In this document: piece by piece, positions 10,229 to 23,179 of the stretch | How the letters are laid out: every line of letters starts with the position of its first letter | How positions within the stretch are numbered: the first letter of the stretch is position 1 | Source of the DNA: Myoxocephalus aenaeus | Lineage: Eukaryota; Chordata; Actinopteri; Perciformes; Cottidae | Direction: 5' to 3' | Length of the DNA: 64,000 bases | Assembly (NCBI GenBank): GCA_038501785.1 | Contig: JBAMJR010000140.1 | Coordinates: forward strand, 2,750,001 to 2,814,000 | Made by a program: the position numbers and the translations under genes | The notes under the pieces: generated by a model | Told to the model about the DNA's origin: nothing | Databases searched by the model: none | What the model saw: the letters and a program-made list of their open reading frames with translations, nothing else

Positions 10229-12696
10229 CTGTCGTCTTTGAGTCGGCACGCATCACGTTTGATTCAGTCGGACAGACGCTGTATGTTTAGAGCACTTAGA
10301 TTCACCTATTTAAGGCGTTGTCGTGGTCCATGACACTCAAACAAACCAGACTGTCAACAAAAAAATATATATTTTCTTTATATTTATGTCTAGTTCACAC
10401 AGGACCGCATCCCTCCATCACCGTTGTCTCCCGCCCCGCCCCCTTTATCCCTGCAAGTGGGACTGAAGAAAACTCTAAAGATTTATTGTAATTAACAGGC
10501 TGCAGTCGGACAGGCCTCGCCTTGTACTGCCTCTCGGTAATGAATTGCTAAAGGCTTTGTTGGCATGGAATCTGTCACAGACTGCTGACTGTGGCGGCTG
10601 GTTATTGACCCTGTCTGGGGAGCGTTGTTTTAGCCGAGCTGCAACAGTATTATGAAACCCACAGGAGGAAAGGGGGGGCGGGGCTAGAGAGCAGATCAAA
10701 TGGTCACGGTGTACATGGAGATTTGACACCCCAAAAAGAAAAAAGCCCACAACCGTATCTCCTTATTTTAATTTTTTTAAGGATGGATCTGCGGGATCAT
10801 ACTTACTACCGTGTTCAGGTCAAAGGTGATCTGTGCCGCCACGCTGCGGCACCGTTGCATCCATAAAGATCTCAGATCAGACGGGATGGATTGATTTTGG
10901 GAGCACTGGCAGCAGCGTCTATTGTGGGCAAAGGAGAGGAATATCTATTGTGCGAGAGAGAAGAAGAAAAAAAAGAGAACGCTGTGGTGGTAATTGAGCC
11001 TTGATTAAGCTTCGTGTTTGCTCACATCTTTCATCAACGCTTTCATCCCACACTGCCCCAACATCTTCTGTCTCTCACTCTCTCACACACACACACACAC
11101 ACAGCTCTTTGTTCTCAACTGAATCTTTGTATAAAAAAAAAGGAAGAAAAAAAACAACTTTTGTAAAATTGTTATGTTTATGCTTTATGAAATTTTTATT
11201 TGAAATTGTTTTGCAAAATTGTTATATTTCTGTATGAATGTATTTTTTATTGGAATAATAAGAAATTCTTATCTGACTTTGGCTTGCTCCCTTCTTCTCA
11301 TTTGAGTTGATTACCCTCAGTTTGTGGCTCATTATTGTGAAAGCTTTTTTGATTTATTTGAATTGTTTTGCAGCTTGCTGAGTAGTAGTCACATCTGAAG
11401 AGCGAGAAAGGGGGTAAAAAAAAAAAAAAGAAACCGCTGTCGTAATGTGGACTGGGTGAGATTAGGATCGGGGCGTGAGCAGCAGGGACAACGCATCTGA
11501 CATTCTGCGTTCGTCATTTTACAAACGTGCGCGTGTTCCCCGCATGAATACCTTGTTAAACAGTCGCTCCGAGTGGCCTCACCTCCTCCCGACTTGTAAA
11601 TACCAGTTTGAAAATATCTCCCTCCCATGAGCAAATTACATCTTTGCAGAAACTGGTTGCTAAACACAGACAACCCGACGACGCACCTCGGTCCCAGTGG
11701 GGAAAACGCTGACTTTCTTTTCTTTCTTTCCCAAACACCCTCTAGAAAAAAGTTTGGGTGAATTCGGTTCCAAAAGCGACTGACTGCTCGCTCCTTAGAG
11801 CTAGCTAGCTCTCATCAAAGCAGCGTAAATAATTGATCTCCATCTCTCACAGCCCATGGCATTTAATTAGAGAGCAGCTTTTCTACATTTGTTAGATAAT
11901 TACTACACTTGACACAGATAATGATACAAAACAGCAGTGGATAAACCAAAGAGCCGAGTTTAGGTCACAAACTAACAAGAAAAGGGGATTTTTTTTTTTA
12001 AAAGGCAGCCGCCGCCTTCCTCTTCGCCGCTCCCCCTGCTCATGTTGATGACCTAGAATGGGCAGGCAACTTATTAGCTCCTCTGATTTCCAGTAAAAGC
12101 CCCGTGGTTTATAAATGAAGCTTCGCCCGCAGTTGGTAATTAAGCCCTCTTTGGAGAACCTCCCAGCTCTTGGAGTGGCAACGAGTGTTGCTTTTGCCTC
12201 GAATGCTGCAACTCCTTGATCTCTCAAAACTGCTGCCCCACTCGATTCCTCAACTTCACATCTACCTGTGATGCACAATGCCAGGCTGAAGAGCAAAACA
12301 ACGTGAAAGGAGGAGTTTCTGAGTCCAAACTACCCAGATGGGAGGAAACAAATAAATCAATTGAAGCTCAGATTCTTGTTTTTCGGGCACATGTTGCATG
12401 TAATCTCCGTGCGGGTGACTCATCCCGGCCTAAGTGGAGCATCCTCTTGTGAAGTGGACCGTTGTGGATACAGTTTCTCGTAAAGATTGCATGTTTTGCT
12501 TTGATGTGTCTGGACCCGCATAGCCCCCATATGCTTCCCCTCTTTGATATTGTAACACAGCCCGAAACCCCAAGGATTAAGGGAAACAGTTCATCTCTTT
12601 TAGATGCCATACATCTTCCTCTTCATGTCGCAGAAGGTCGAGGGGTTGTGTCCCGTGGCAATGTCACAGCTTGGAGCGGCCCATTTAATGGATGAC
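9768..12696. other. Intergenic 3' of klf6; candidate regulatory islands
   Basis: No gene found. About 11815-11905 contains CATCAAAG (TCF/LEF-like), TAAATAATTGAT and TTTAATTAG in unique sequence. About 12040-12190 is similar, with GGTAATTAAG. Both read like conserved non-coding elements. A/T-rich sequence at 11130-11270 could be a distal 3' UTR of klf6. Conservation cannot be tested from one sequence. Confidence 0.35.
10158..10227. repeat. (GT)35 microsatellite
   Basis: Uninterrupted GT dinucleotide tract of about 70 bp, 0.4 kb past the inferred klf6 poly(A) signal. A polymorphic marker and Z-DNA-prone. Confidence 0.98.
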
Positions 12697-13650
12697 CAGT
12701 GGTGGAAAGTAAATACATTTACTCCAGTAGCCTTAAATACTTGGCATTTTACAAATAAGTGGCTTTCCCTATGAACTGTTTGGGAATCAAAGATGTAAAA
12801 TTATACATTATTTCATAAATTCAATAGCAAGAAAAATGAACACAAGCATCTCCCTTTGGAGGTACGTGACCCCTAAGTTGGGATCCATTGGACTAATCTA
12901 CTGAACTGTATATAAAGCTCCACCAACAGCAAAATACTGCAGTATAAATCTAATAATGGCGTATACGTGATGGCCAATAGGCACCAGTTGTATACTAGTT
13001 TGGCTACTTTTAAGTACATCTCGCTGTACTTCTGCACCTTTATCCAAAGTTCGAATCAAAGATTTCATGAAATCAAACCTCATCATGTGGTCGTATTTAC
13101 ATTCAATGATTCCCCGTCTGTACAGCAGTTTGTATTGGTGGTGTCGGAGTCCAATGGCCTATACCCCACGAGCGATCCACAGGAAATGATGCGTGCACAT
13201 AATCCGGTTCTCATCACTTTGGGGGAGGCTCGACCCCGTGGTGGTGAACCACTGGACTACACTACCGTATTGTCCTTCATTCACAAGGTTGGAAGTTCAG
13301 TAACCCCGGCTTGCACCTTGCACGCCGGCTGCACCGCCATCAGTGTATGTGTAATGAGAGGAAGATTATAAAGCACTTTATCCCGTAGAGTAGATCCATT
13401 TACCATACATAAGTAGTGGAAACTGGCTCCACCAGCTGCAGCTTGAAAAATGCTGCTGACACAATGATGCCTCACTATTAACCATCTACTTATGGCAGAC
13501 ATTCAAATATCAGTAAGAGGGGCTGTTTTTTTCTGCGGAAGGACTACTTTTACTTGTGATGCTTTACTGCCAATACCTATTTCTATGAATCCAGGAGACC
13601 TTTACACATGAGACGGATCTTATATTGCGGTAGTTTTACTCGAGTAAAAA
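12697..13650. mobile_element. Degenerate hAT-type MITE with nested insertion
   Basis: Begins CAGTGGTGGAAAGTAAATAC at 12697, a close match to the remembered terminus of a very abundant fish hAT-type family (CAGTGGTGGAAAGTAACTAA). It ends near 13650 in GTAGTTTTACTCGAGTAAAA, resembling the other terminus of that family. Internal pieces such as ACTTTTAAGTACATC fit too. The copy is old, and the inner part is split by a SINE-like insertion at about 13140-13430. Confidence 0.6.
13140..13430. mobile_element. SINE-like insertion, tRNA-type promoter boxes
   Basis: GTGGTGAACCACTGGACTAC near 13230 resembles a tRNA A box. GGAAGTTCAGTAACCCCGGC near 13290 resembles a B box about 50 bp downstream. The segment ends in AAAGCACTTTATCC and GATCCATTTACC, which match the tail of a common fish short repeat as I remember it (AAAGCGCTATATAAATGCAG then CCATTTACC). 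It is nested in the hAT-type MITE. Confidence 0.45.
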
Positions 13651-14501
13651 GTGAGCGTGTTGCGAGGCTGAATTAACCGCCTGGCAACTGCTCCCGTCTG
13701 GGTCCCAGACTCGCAACGGCTGCGAAAAGGGCTCGTGGTAATTTGATTAAATGCAAATTTGTCCGAAAAATACACCACCTAATATCAACTGAAGTGAGAG
13801 ACGCCATAAGAGATCCCAGTCACGTCGGCGCTGATCCCAACGCGGGCCTTATTCTTCACACGAAACGGCGCTATGATTCCCGGTATTTAAAGTGGGCGCA
13901 GTGGTGTTTGAAAGGCGTGTGTGTTTTCCTGTGATCTACTGAGCCGGCCACCACTGAAGAAGAACGTCCTGCGTCCGCGCCCGTCGTATCGCTGAATCTC
14001 AATGAACGTGACTATCTCTCGCCACATAATTGCGAAGGGATTACTGTTTTTATCATTCCCTTTCAAGCGGAAGGCCTTCCAATTGTGGATGGTAAAATAA
14101 ATCATTATCCAAAATTGCTGTGAAATAACAGGCGTGCTTGCAGGAGTGAGAGATGTCCTCGCCTGGTGTGTGTCTCACACACTCTCTCGCACACACACAC
14201 ACACACACAGGAAAATGGACTGTGATGGAGGCACACAGTGAGTTAAATGAGGGGAAATAATAAGGAAAGAGGAGGTTATCAGGCTCTGAGCGTGCTTCAT
14301 TCAGCCAGCCAGACTGCAAGTCATCACATATGCAGACTTTCCTCTGAAAGCTCCAGCGTCAGGGCTTTCGCTCCCTCTCTCTGTTAATGGAGTCTATTAG
14401 GACTTGGCTTGTAGGGGAAATAGGACTGAAATCAGAGGTCAATGACCCTCCTTTATGTTCCTGGCTTGCAACCACAGTCACCGCCACGGTGCCGTAATCA
14501 C

Positions 14502-14544
<43 letters not shown>

Positions 14545-15384
14545 GCCATCCTCATCAACGTCGATGCTTTCTGCCTCTCCCACATTGTGAGTTCCATTTC
14601 AACCCTCACTGTCATCATCAAAACCACAACTATCATCAGTACTATTGTTATCCTCCCACTCCTCCTCCTCCTCCTCCTCCTCGGGTTCTCCCCTTGAATA
14701 ATGCATATATCGTTAAACGAAGCCCCGTAGTAAATTAGACTCTACACCTAATTACCATGTTGCAATTAGCAGAAGAAATGAGAGAGGATCCCAAAAAACA
14801 TTGCCCACAACAAAGTGAGCCAGATTAGTTGTTGTTGTTTTCGTTCCGTTTTGTGTCGTGTTTAAGCCTCAGAAATGTGTAAAAAAAAAAAAAAATGTAA
14901 AAGATCTGCGGCTCTATTTTGTCTTTAAGCACAGATTTATTTTCTGAATGAAACTGTAAGAGCGTCAGTTCTTTTGAAAAACCGCGATGCAATCCTCAGA
15001 GCGTATAGCCCGACTCGACCCCGAAAGCAGCAACAGCTCCGCCAGAGACGTTGTGGGTGAGACGCCGTAGCAGCCTGCGGGGGAGATGAGACGGGGGAGG
15101 AGGGGGGATGTCACTGAGCATGACCTTGTCGCAGAACTCGCGGTGAACCGGCGAACATGTCTGAGTGCTGTGTAAAGTAGCAAGGGTGACTTCAGAGGTA
15201 CGAGTTCTCGGTGGAAGGATAAGTCTGAGGGAATAAAATAGTTCATCCAAAGCAGGTCTGCTCCTCACACTCTCCCTGAGAGGATCGTTACATAACGGAA
15301 AGGTCCACTACGGGTTGGAGCGGTGGTGGTCGGGTCAAACAAACACAGGACTTTCACCCAGGAGATGCTTGTTACGTAACGTTG
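13651..15384. other. Intergenic with octamer-bearing island and (ATC)n
   Basis: Unique block at 13738-13900 with a perfect octamer ATGCAAAT at 13751-13758. Further CNE-like stretches lie at 14380-14440 and 14695-14790 (CCTAATTACCATGTTGCAAT). An ATC/CAT trinucleotide tract is at 14501-14544 and a CTC tract at 14659-14683. No coding gene. Confidence 0.35.
14501..14544. repeat. (ATC)n microsatellite
   Basis: About 14 uninterrupted ATC units. The tract produces artificial poly-His, poly-Ile and poly-Asp open frames that are not genes. Confidence 0.97.
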
Positions 15385-15690
15385 CATAAGAGGCCTGCTA
15401 GTTTTTGAAGCCTTGAGTTCTGCTTTTTGTCGCCATCTTGGGTTTTAGGCCCTTTTTTTTCAACCGGACACAAGAGGGTGGAGCAAAGTACAACGGAACG
15501 ATGAATAGGAGAAAATGTTTATAATTAACTTTCATGAACAGCTGTCAATCACAAAGTAGCCAAACAATTGAGAACAAAAGTAAACACGTAAACTATTTTT
15601 ATAATAATAAATCAAGTGTAGCACCCCAACGCTCTATAGTAGACCTTACTGTAAACTGGAATGATGGGTGTTTGGGAACGTTTATATTAC
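15385..15690. mobile_element. Fish interspersed repeat fragment, class unknown
   Basis: GAAGCCTTGAGTTCTGCTTT, TTTTGTCGCCATCTTGGGTT, ACAAGAGGGTGGAGCAAAGT and CATGAACAGCTGTCAATCAC in order match a common fish interspersed repeat that I recognise by sight but cannot name. Ends are not defined. Confidence 0.4.
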
Positions 15691-16091
15691 CTTATTAATA
15701 ACAAAGAAACTCTACAACGACTCTATTCAATTAGACCACACTATATTTTAAAAAACTGACCACAGACAACTTTTTTGGTAAAAGGAATAAGAGTTTAGTG
15801 ACTGCTTTTTCAAATATTTAAATAATATTTACCCTTTCGGTGGACAAATAACACAGAATTAAACCTCTTTAAAATAAGAAACAGTACTTTCAAAGCCACA
15901 TGAAATAGAATTACCTTTACCAAACTTATCAAGCAAGGAATTGCTTTGAAAAATATGCAAAACCGAATTGGCTTATACCAAATATATTCCAATCTCTTCA
16001 GCTTTCTTTGGCAAAATCCCCCTTTGCTTTCTCCACTTTTTCACAACAGCAGACTCAGATTAATACTTAACACTCTAATGGGCCCACGCGC

Positions 16092-16146
<55 letters not shown>

Positions 16147-19100
16147 TGAGAAAAGTTGCCTCACTTTATTAGAAAGAATGAAAGTTTAAGGCACTTCCGC
16201 ACGTTAACCAGAACTACTTCATTGTCCGTTAGCTCTGTTTTTTTGTGGTTGCATGGCCAGATTAACCTCTTTAGCAAACCTTTTAACTCCTGTTTGTGGT
16301 AATTAGGTTGTCAGTGGAAAACAACCAACTCTGGTTATATTATGTGAATGCAGAGTATGTTAATAATAGGCATCAAGGCTCCTCGCCTCATCCCGCCACA
16401 CTCCCTGAGAGGGATGAGGCCCCTGGGCGCCGAGCTGAACACAGACTCAGAGCCTACAGGTAGATGCTTTTAAAATGTAATAAGAACAGCAGTGCAGATT
16501 ACCTCAAACCAACTGGCATACCATGAATACGGGGCCTTCGGGCTCCTGGGGGACTGTTGTTTGTTGCCAACTTTTCCTGGTTGGTGAACTCAGTTGTTGT
16601 GGTTGTCTGGCTGTGCCACAGAGGTTTAACTTCACTAATGAGATCTGTCTCATAACTAACTAATTGGTGTACAGAGAATTGCATATTCTCCAAAAGACTA
16701 TTTTTCAAAGCTGTCCTGATGTGAAATCCATGTATCTTGGAAATTAAGATAAGAAGCTTAGAGGGGGGGGAACGTATAGCTATGCCGATGTAATCTTATT
16801 AAGAGGCATAACACTTGTAACAACATGTAACGTTTCAGTGAGATATGGGGACTTGATTTTGGACTCATCTTGACTATTTTAAGTGAACAAATACTCTTGG
16901 GCATTACAGGCGCATTACGATGCACTACACTTCCTATTACTCGAACAATAATATAGCTCTTTTTCATCTTGAAAGGTCTACATATTACATCGTATTTGAC
17001 GAAATCTTGTCACGCTAATTTTCATTTGTTCCATTGCCAGTTGTTTTTTTTACTTATTACAAGCGAAATCACCACAACAGCCACTTGTTTTGTTTTTTAA
17101 GTGGCCGTTTAGTAACTCCAAAGTGATCCTTCACATAAAAAAAAAAAAGTTATAGATCACCAATTTCAAGATGAATGGTTCTCACTGGACAGCTATGATT
17201 TATTGAAATTTAGAAAAGTTAGCATCAAATTATAAACGCGAATGGGGCCGAGTTGATTAATGTTTCCAAAATCATTAGTTATAATAAATAAGGATATTTA
17301 CTACATCGGGTACAGATGAACCTGGCTTAACCTAACTTAACTTCCTACGCAAACACAACGCCTTGTCATCGGCCAATCAAATACGTGCACGCCCACGTCG
17401 ATCTTCGAGATGCAAGAGACGATTGTCCCGTGGTCTTACGATCGGCTGTGCCAAGAGAAACAACACCCGTCCCACCAATGCAGACCCCTTTTTCTTAGGA
17501 CTGCTTCCTGTATGAAAGTCATGGTTAAACGACTAATTTTAAAGCCCTTTTGTTAGTTGGTAGTTATCGCTTTCTCTGAATCACAAACGGAGGTGTGTAG
17601 TGTCGAGCGTCAACACGTCGAGATCACATCATCCGCCGACACTTGATAAACTGTGCGATATTTGAATTATCTCCGCGCCCTAATGGAGACCTTTTGGTGA
17701 GACTATTTGGATCGGTTGGAATTAATAAAAGGAGAACCGCGATGCATTCAGCCGACAAATAAGCACGAACGTCGACGGTGTAACAAAGAGGCCGCGCGGT
17801 TTTAGAGACGCTGAGTGACAGAAGAGCCTCCGGGTTCACACTCGGTCCTCAGAAGACGGAGCGCCGAAGCCCGAAGGTAAATGAGTCCATTTGATTACAA
17901 ATCTGGGTCGGACCGGGTCGCGATCATAATTGTCTCTGTAATTAGATTCGCTCTCCGAGTGTCTGGCTTGTGTCAGCGCGGCAGACAGCGGCAGTGTGCT
18001 CCGGAGGACGGACCAGAAATACATTGTTAGCCTCTGGAGCCGGGGGTCGAGCGGTCAAGACGAGGTGAGGACGAGCCGAGTGCTCATTCCCATGTAATGG
18101 TCCCCGGTGTAATGACGTTTTGGTCCCTGCCCTTTCCCACTCTCATTAAGGCATTCTCGGTCGGTCACATCGCTCTCAGAACTGTAGATGTACACTAATG
18201 ATCCCTGTTGTTATGGCGCTGTCGAGGCATCGGCCGTTTCTAAACAACTTGTTGCCATGTCGCTCCGTGTCGGCGTTGACCAAAATAACCGCATTGTCAC
18301 ATCTGAAAGGGCTCCGTTTCCAGCCCACTGTCTCGACTCCCCGTGTGTGCAAAGTGTTTTTCCAGCAGCTGAAGCGCAGACATGTCGCCCCGGTGTGATT
18401 TTTCAGCTTTCTCTACGCGAAAGTCGAGGTTCCAGATACTTTGGAAAAGTCCCCGTCTCTCTTTCTGCAGGTTAAACAGGTGCATTTGCATTAATCACCA
18501 TGACAACTGCACTCCTGACTGTGTTTTTGTGCCCGGCAGAGAGAAGAAAGACAGCAAAGCGGAGAGAGAGAGAGAGAGAGATGGCGGCAGCACTCGCGAC
18601 AAGATGTGTTTTAATTTCACACTTTGTGAATATTTTCACTTCAAAGTTTGCGGCGACGCTCTCCTGCTTTTGCTCAAATTGCAATTATTGTAAAGAAGAG
18701 ACGAGGTCGCAGCGCACAGGCTCCGTTACCGTTCCTTCCTTTTCAAGGCCAGATGTGTCCACTTCATCTGCGTCTTTTGAAATCCACAAAATGTAGCGTT
18801 AGCTTTTTACCGCCATCCTCGTCTTCTGCTGTCATGTCCCGTGTGCCGAGGAGTATCCGAAGGCGGCGAAAACAGCAAACCTGTTTCTGCCAAGCTGCCA
18901 AAGTAACGGAGCGTTACTTGTGAGTGTGTTTTACGGAATTGCAAATCTTAATCATAATCTCCTTTCTGAATAGAGTAATCCGATTGCTACTGCCCAACAC
19001 TGGGTATTAGCATTAGCCTACTCTTAGCAAAAGCACACAGGTCTTGAAATCCCCTGTACAAGAATTAACTCGCTGAGGACTTTTTCATCACAAGTATGTA

Positions 19101-19200
19101 AATGTCGCCATGTTAAGTCAATCACCAGGTTTTATGTGTCTGATATTTACATTTCACTTCATCGGCTCTCATTAAAAACCTAAGGCTACAAACGAGCGCC
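15691..19200. other. Intergenic; (CA)n and regulatory-like islands
   Basis: No gene. (CA)n at 16089-16144. Regulatory-like unique sequence at 17625-17760 (ATTTGAATTATCTCC, GGAATTAATAAAAGG) and 17885-17955 (CTGTAATTAGATTCG). Sequence at 17000-17400 is AT-rich and may hold old repeat pieces I cannot identify. Confidence 0.35.
16089..16144. repeat. (CA)n microsatellite
   Basis: About 27 CA units preceded by CGCGCACACG. Confidence 0.97.
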
Positions 19201-19502
19201 GCGCGCGGAATATTAATCCTCCCCTCTCTACCTTCCATCTCAGGAATTAATTTTGCGACGCACACCCGAATTCCTTGGACAAGACCCTAATTAATTTTTG
19301 GTCACACTAATTAACTATGGAGTGAAAGAGTGAGGAGCATATAGGCAGTAGTGTGGTGGCAGGGAGGAGGGGAGATGATAAAGTTGCTGTGTTGGAGGCG
19401 GCGGGTTGATCTCCACGCTGAACAGCGTGGCGGCATGTAAAGGGAATCTGTTGGAAATGTCACATTTGGAAAGCCTAAACTCTTTTATATAGTGAGTGAA
19501 TC

Positions 19503-19537
<35 letters not shown>

Positions 19538-20071
19538 GAACACCTTTTTAAATTGCTCACATCACACTGCAGCATGTTTGCACATTAAGTCTGCATAAGC
19601 GCCTCTTTTTCTCTCTTTTTTTACCCAACGCATGTCACCAGCAGTTCATTTCTCTGGACTGTAGATTATTCGTGCAAATGTCCTCTCAGCCACATTTGGA
19701 AAAAAATAAATAAATGATAGAATCGGTAGAGAGGGAGAAAGAGCACGCACTTTCTATTTTCAGCTGACATGTTACCCGGCGCATTTCAAAGATTAATTGC
19801 GGCTCCCCGGGGAAAAAGACATCTGTCCTCCAATTATTAAAGCGATTGTTTTGTTTTTGCCGGCTCATTCTGTGGATCAAGGGGTCCCGTAGTGAAATAT
19901 AAATGACTCTGGCTGTGGACGGCCTCTCTCGCATGCTGATGCGTAATGCTTCCGAGGCGACACTTAGGAATGTTAAAAGGCTTCATAACCCCGGGTCGAC
20001 ACTGAGGCTAATGGCAGCTACTCTCTGGGAAGCAAGTAGCCTTTTAGTAGTACAGTCAGCTTGGGGGGGGG

Positions 20072-20076
<5 letters not shown>

Positions 20077-20109
<33 letters not shown>
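20077..20109. repeat. (CA)n microsatellite
   Basis: About 16 CA units preceded by a G9 run. Confidence 0.95.
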
Positions 20110-20113
<4 letters not shown>

Positions 20114-21271
20114 CATTATGCTGCGGTTATGTGGAACTTTCAGATCTTCCTTTTATGGGGGATTTTTTTTCTTCGCTTGCGTTCCTTCTTTCTTAACTTC
20201 TAGACATTTTTGAAAAGGGAACTGAAAGAAAGAAATGCAACAATAAGATTTCGGTGGAATTAGTTTTGTCGTTTTCTTTCACCTCATAAGGGGTAATAAT
20301 AGTTCAGTTCTCATTTTATGCGAACACAGATTCTTCATTTTACACCTCCCCTCATACTGTAGACAACGATAACATCGAATCTAAATCTGAAGCCCCAGTG
20401 GTCCAGCAGCTCTGTGGGCCTCAGGTTGGGTGGAAGCATGTGACCAGCATGCAGTGCGGCTGGCTGACTGACTGCCCGTCACGTCCAATCACTGCGGCAG
20501 ACAGGCAACAGGTTACTTTGCATTTTAATTATGAGAAGGTCAGGCCAGGGTTTGTTCGCCAGTGTTGTGCTTCATGTGATTAAACAAGCAGCGGACGCAT
20601 AATTTATAGAGCACGGAGAACGCTCTGACCCCATCGCCATTTTATAATCTCCCACAAGCCTTTGTGTCGGTGCAATGTAAATAATACCAGTAATTTATGG
20701 AAGAAAGATAAAGGTTGATGATGGGAAACAAGGAGGGAAGGGGGAGGGAATCAATGATACACGTTTCTGCAGGTTTATTCCTTTTTTTTTTTGCACCTCA
20801 CGTTTTGTGCGGAAACGGGAAGCATCGCGGGTCAAAGAGCGCCGTTCCCACGGCAAACCTGCGGTTGCAAGCTCTTGTGATGTTTCTGCCATTTGTCACT
20901 CAACATATTTCACTTAATTTGTATTCCCACTGAGCTTCTTTTTTTTTTTTTTGAGGGCCAGTGCACACACAAATACACGAGGTGGAGAAACTGCATGGCT
21001 GACATAGATTACATTCTTACAAAACTTCATCGCGGGCGCCAAGCAGCTCCCTCCAGCGCCCCAACAACAACACATTATGGTTTTGCCCCCATGTATTTCC
21101 CATGGAAAACTGTTCTAATTCACACCCCACCCCCCTTCCTGTAAAAGCTTCCAGATGCCATTCACGTTGCTTCAGAACAGTAGCCTGGCCCAGCTCCACA
21201 AGATCTAGTTCTCAGACTTTAGCCTGTTTTATCTTTTCTCATTTGCATACTGTAACACAGCGAGGGGGGAG

Positions 21272-21281
21272 GGGTCTCTCT

Positions 21282-21324
<43 letters not shown>
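21272..21324. repeat. (CT)n microsatellite
   Basis: CT-rich tract with a C-rich start and a long uninterrupted CT run at about 21290-21321. Confidence 0.95.
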
Positions 21325-22680
21325 CCACATGGGAGGCCAAAGACTGTGACATAATTGTTTGGCACATTATTAACACTCTGTGGCTGTGAATGCGACTTCC
21401 CATGCTCGGCTGAAGAATACACTCCAGCAGAAAGTGGACGTTTTGTCATTTGAGCTTGAAGGGAGGGGGTTAACCATCAAAATAATGCGTTCCCACCCGC
21501 CCTCCAGGAAGCGCTGCCCCGCCCACGTCCAACTGATGTCAACACTGTGCCAAACAGAAAGAGCAACAACCTGCTGTAGCCCCGGGGCCGGCCCACTCTT
21601 GGGGCCCAATCATGTCATTTCAGAAAAAAGCAGCTCTTTCAATGACAGTAATCACCGTCATCATGCCGGCGATGGTGTTTTCCAGTATTGCTCTCCAGAT
21701 CCACTTGCAATGCAAAATCACAAGCATCCTTTAGTGTTTTTTTGAACAGAGACCAGACAAACAGCGAAGGTGTCGACATCCCTCCCCTCCTGCCCCTCTG
21801 CTGATATTGCTCTTGGCCTGTGAGAGCCTTTGTGAAATTCCCCGATGATGAGCTGGAGGCGTCCGCTCAGTGGAGAGGTGATTTCCATAAACCAGGTCGC
21901 GGCGGTGGTTGTTAGGACTGTGATCACTCACGTCCACTTCACCATGAGGGGGATACTATTGTTTTTCACCCTCTGCCAAGCTCTGGTCACCTCCTCTGAA
22001 GATGGGTAAAGAGGAGCTGCTGAGGAGGTAAAGATTGGAGAAAAGGAGGCTGAAAGGATGAATAAACGTCGCCCCTGTTTCTGTTAGTTCCAAATGTAAT
22101 GTGACCAAAAATCCACAGCCAAGTGGATACAATACAATACACCCTGACACGCTTTCATTGCTTTCTTGCTAATTAATCTTGCGACATGTAGAATATGGGC
22201 AGCAAATTTTTTTGGCACAGAATGCAAGAGTGACTCACAGCAGGAAGAGGTATCATCGACTAAATCAGCAAGATAAGTCTGGTTTTCTGCCCATGCTGTT
22301 TTCCTTTCTGTTGCTCCACGACACCCTCCTTTTGAAGAGGGAGGAGGAGGTGTCTTGTTGTCACCTTGACGCTTCCAATCAACTAGATCTGCAACCGAGG
22401 ATTGTTTTGACTACCAACGAACTGAGATAATCATCTGCAGATAAATTGTTTGGTTTATAACATCTAACGTCTTGTTTTGTCCCATGAAACAGTGCAATAC
22501 CACACACCTTCAGTTTACTATCACGTGAGAAGTAGTAAAGCAGCAACACTGTCACAATTCAGTGGCTTGAATGTTTGGTATTTTTTGGTTGAAAAAAATG
22601 ACTTGCAATGAATTTGATTTGAAAAAAAAATTGCAGACAATTATTCCATCCAAAGTGGAGAAAGGTAGAGGGGCGAGTGG

Positions 22681-23078
22681 AGAAAACGTGATGAAGCACC
22701 ATTCCAGTGGAGAAAACATGATGAAGCACCCTCCCATTGGAGAAAATGTGATGAAGCACCCTCCCATTGGAGAAAACATGATGAAGCACCCTCCCATTGG
22801 AGAAAACATGATGAAGCGTCCTCCCATTGGAGAAAACATGATGAAGCACCCTCCCATTGGAGAAAACATGATGAAGCGTCCTCCCATTGGAGAAAACATG
22901 ATGAAGCGTCCTCCCATTGGAGAAAACATGATGAAGCGTCCTCCCATTGGAGAAAACATGATGAAGCGTCCTCCCATTGGAGAAAACATGATGAAGCGTC
23001 CTCCCATTGGAGAAAATGTGATGAAGTGACCTTCCAGTGGAGAAAACATGATGAAGCACCAAGCACCCTTCCAGTGGA
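22681..23078. repeat. 30-bp minisatellite, 12 exact-length copies plus a variant
   Basis: Tandem unit of exactly 30 bp, AGAAAACATGATGAAGC followed by ACC or GTC and then CTCCCATTGG. Copies start at 22681, 22711 and so on to 23011. A thirteenth at 23041 has an 8-bp internal duplication, AAGCACCC. Outer copies differ from the centre (CCAGTGG instead of CCATTGG; GTGATG instead of CATGATG), and decayed fragments continue to about 23180. Because 30 is a multiple of three, several frames stay open; these are not genes. Confidence 0.97.
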
Positions 23079-23179
23079 GAAAACAACCCTTAAATGGATG
23101 ATGATGTGTCCTCTAGGGTAACCTGACAGTGGAGAAAATGTAAGGAAGGTTGACCTTTAAATGAAGAAAAACACGATGC

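Larger units (their letters stand above)
19201..22680. other. Intergenic with homeodomain cluster and microsatellites
   Basis: Around 19245-19320 three TAATTA-type sites (GGAATTAATTTTG, CCCTAATTAATTTT, CACTAATTAACT) occur within 75 bp. 20510-20620 is also unique and CNE-like (TGCATTTTAATTATGAGAAG). Microsatellites: (GT)n 19506-19534, (CA)n 20077-20109, (CT)n 21272-21324. No coding gene. Confidence 0.35.

Noticed and set aside
22681..23078. CRISPR-like array
   Set aside because: Units are contiguous with no unique spacers, and the genome is eukaryotic; it is a minisatellite.
22552..23086. Four long overlapping frames across the 30-bp minisatellite
   Set aside because: Repeat length is a multiple of three, so frames stay open on both strands without selection.
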